Assembly: GCA_022571575.1 (NCBI GenBank)
Contig: JACZXN010000163.1
Coordinates: 1-5,122 of the forward strand
Length of the DNA stretch: 5,122 bases
Direction of reading: 5' to 3'
Origin: Chloroflexota bacterium
GTDB taxonomy: Bacteria; Chloroflexota; Dehalococcoidia; UBA3495
Positions 4,466 to 5,122 of this stretch are shown in pieces (the first letter of the stretch is position 1; every line of letters starts with the position of its first letter). The notes below the pieces were generated by a model. The model saw only the letters and a list, made by a program, of their open reading frames with translations. It had not been told where the DNA came from and ran no database searches. The translations under genes and the position numbers were made by a program.

Positions 4466-5122
4466 CTACTCCAACTCCTGGAGCCGGCGGACCATCTTCC
4501 TCATCTGCGCTTCTTCGGGCGGGTCCTGGCTGTGGACGGTGAAGCTCACCTCGTCCAGCAGACCGCCGTAGCGCCCGAAGAACTTGTCGGCTATCTCGTC
4601 GTACTCGCCGGATATGCAGAAGGCGTCCAGCATCTCATCGCTGACCAACTCGCCCATCTCGGCCCATTCGCCCTTCAGCGACATCTCGTGAAGCTGCCGG
4701 CCGATCTCCTGGAAACCGTGGGCCTCCAGAACCGGGAAATAGGACCTGGTCGAAGCGTAAAACGCGATGCGCCGGCGCACGTCGGCCTGGACGGCCCGGA
4801 TGCTGGAACGGTCCGGTCCCGTGATGATGAAGCCGCCGCCGGTGATTTTCAACGAGCTGCTGTCTCTGCCGGCCCTGGCCGCGCCCTTCTCCAAGGCGGG
4901 GCGCACCACCTGCCGCACGTATTCGGGCGAGGTCAGGCTGTGGAGCATCAGACCGTCCGAGACCTCTCCGGCCACCTGACAGTTGTAGGCGTTCACCGCG
5001 GCGGTGAAGACCTCCGGCGCCGGGTATTCGCTGGGGCCTGGGTCGAAGAACGGCGTCATCAGCGAGAACTGGTAGCTCTTGCCCTGGTAGTCCAGTTTCT
5101 CGCCGGATTCCCAACTGTGCCA
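4466..5122 (-). CDS. luciferase-like (LLM) flavin/F420-dependent oxidoreductase, C-terminal part (5' end outside window)
   Basis: The frame is open to the right edge (base 5122 is the first base of a codon), leaving 218 C-terminal residues of a protein usually 300-350 long. The fragment starts WHSWESGEKLDYQGKSYQF, the typical post-barrel region of luciferase-like monooxygenases, followed by LMTPFFDPGPSEYPAPEVF, AAVNAYNCQVAGEVSDGL and MLHSLTSPEYV. The order TPFFDPGP / AAV / VAGEVSDGL resembles the mycobacterial MSMEG_2256-type F420-dependent subgroup as I remember it, but the cofactor (F420 or FMN) cannot be settled from this part. The C-terminus (ISGEYDEIADKFFGRYGG, then DEVSFTVHS) is also typical of the family. 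These are soluble TIM-barrel enzymes that oxidise or reduce small molecules. The stop (TAG, complement of 4466-4468) lies 21 bases before the UROD/MetE-like gene, whose ribosome binding site falls in that gap, so it is the upstream member of the operon. ATG 5059 is internal, not the start. Confidence 0.92.
   Translation of the reverse strand, partial: WHSWESGEKLDYQGKSYQFSLMTPFFDPGPSEYPAPEVFTAAVNAYNCQVAGEVSDGLMLHSLTSPEYVRQVVRPALEKGAARAGRDSSSLKITGGGFIITGPDRSSIRAVQADVRRRIAFYASTRSYFPVLEAHGFQEIGRQLHEMSLKGEWAEMGELVSDEMLDAFCISGEYDEIADKFFGRYGGLLDEVSFTVHSQDPPEEAQMRKMVRRLQELE

Noticed and set aside
4635..5114. Second reverse open frame in another phase inside the LLM gene
   Set aside because: It has the Arg/Pro/Gly-rich composition typical of a shifted GC-rich frame. 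The LLM frame has clear family motifs throughout.

Overview
The window is GC-rich bacterial chromosome. It has a forward block of three genes (1-2483) and a reverse block of three or four reading frames (2641-5122), which converge on a short intergenic spacer carrying a palindrome. The mix suggests an uncultured Chloroflexota-type bacterium (Dehalococcoidia/SAR202-like): an F420/luciferase-type oxidoreductase, a PIG-L/LmbE deacetylase, a stand-alone UROD/MetE-like protein, and a GTAGGGGCGGGTTT-type palindrome of the kind I associate with such genomes. That placement is an inference from gene content and composition, not a proven assignment.

Forward block. Bases 1-801 are the C-terminal part of UvrC, the nucleotide-excision-repair nuclease, with the RNase H-like catalytic residues and the helix-hairpin-helix tail. 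A 164-base gap follows and contains a nested imperfect inverted repeat. Next is an unrecognised 207-residue protein (966-1589) with a short N-terminal module, a Pro/Ala/Gly-rich linker and a basic, probably winged-helix C-terminal domain. Its stop codon sits in the loop of a small GC hairpin followed by a T-rich run, a plausible terminator. A TATAAT box follows, then a PIG-L/LmbE-family zinc deacetylase (1740-2483).

Reverse block, read from 5122 to 2641. First comes the C-terminal part of a luciferase-like (LLM) flavin or F420-dependent oxidoreductase, which runs off the right edge. 21 bases later, behind a strong Shine-Dalgarno, is a UROD/MetE-like (cobalamin-independent methionine synthase C-terminal-domain-like) protein. 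It is split by an apparent one-base deletion in a G run at 3777-3780; restoring the base gives one 348-residue protein with an HxC...C zinc-site signature. The stop codon of this gene overlaps the GTG start of a PD-(D/E)XK nuclease-fold protein resembling MmcB, so the three genes probably form one translationally coupled operon.

Most notable points: the homopolymer frameshift just before the zinc motif; the LLM / MetE-like / nuclease-fold operon, whose joint function is unknown; 12-base tandem repeats at the start of the nuclease-fold gene; the nested inverted repeat between uvrC and the unknown gene; and the palindrome between the convergent operons. No tRNA, rRNA, CRISPR array, transposase or phage gene is visible.
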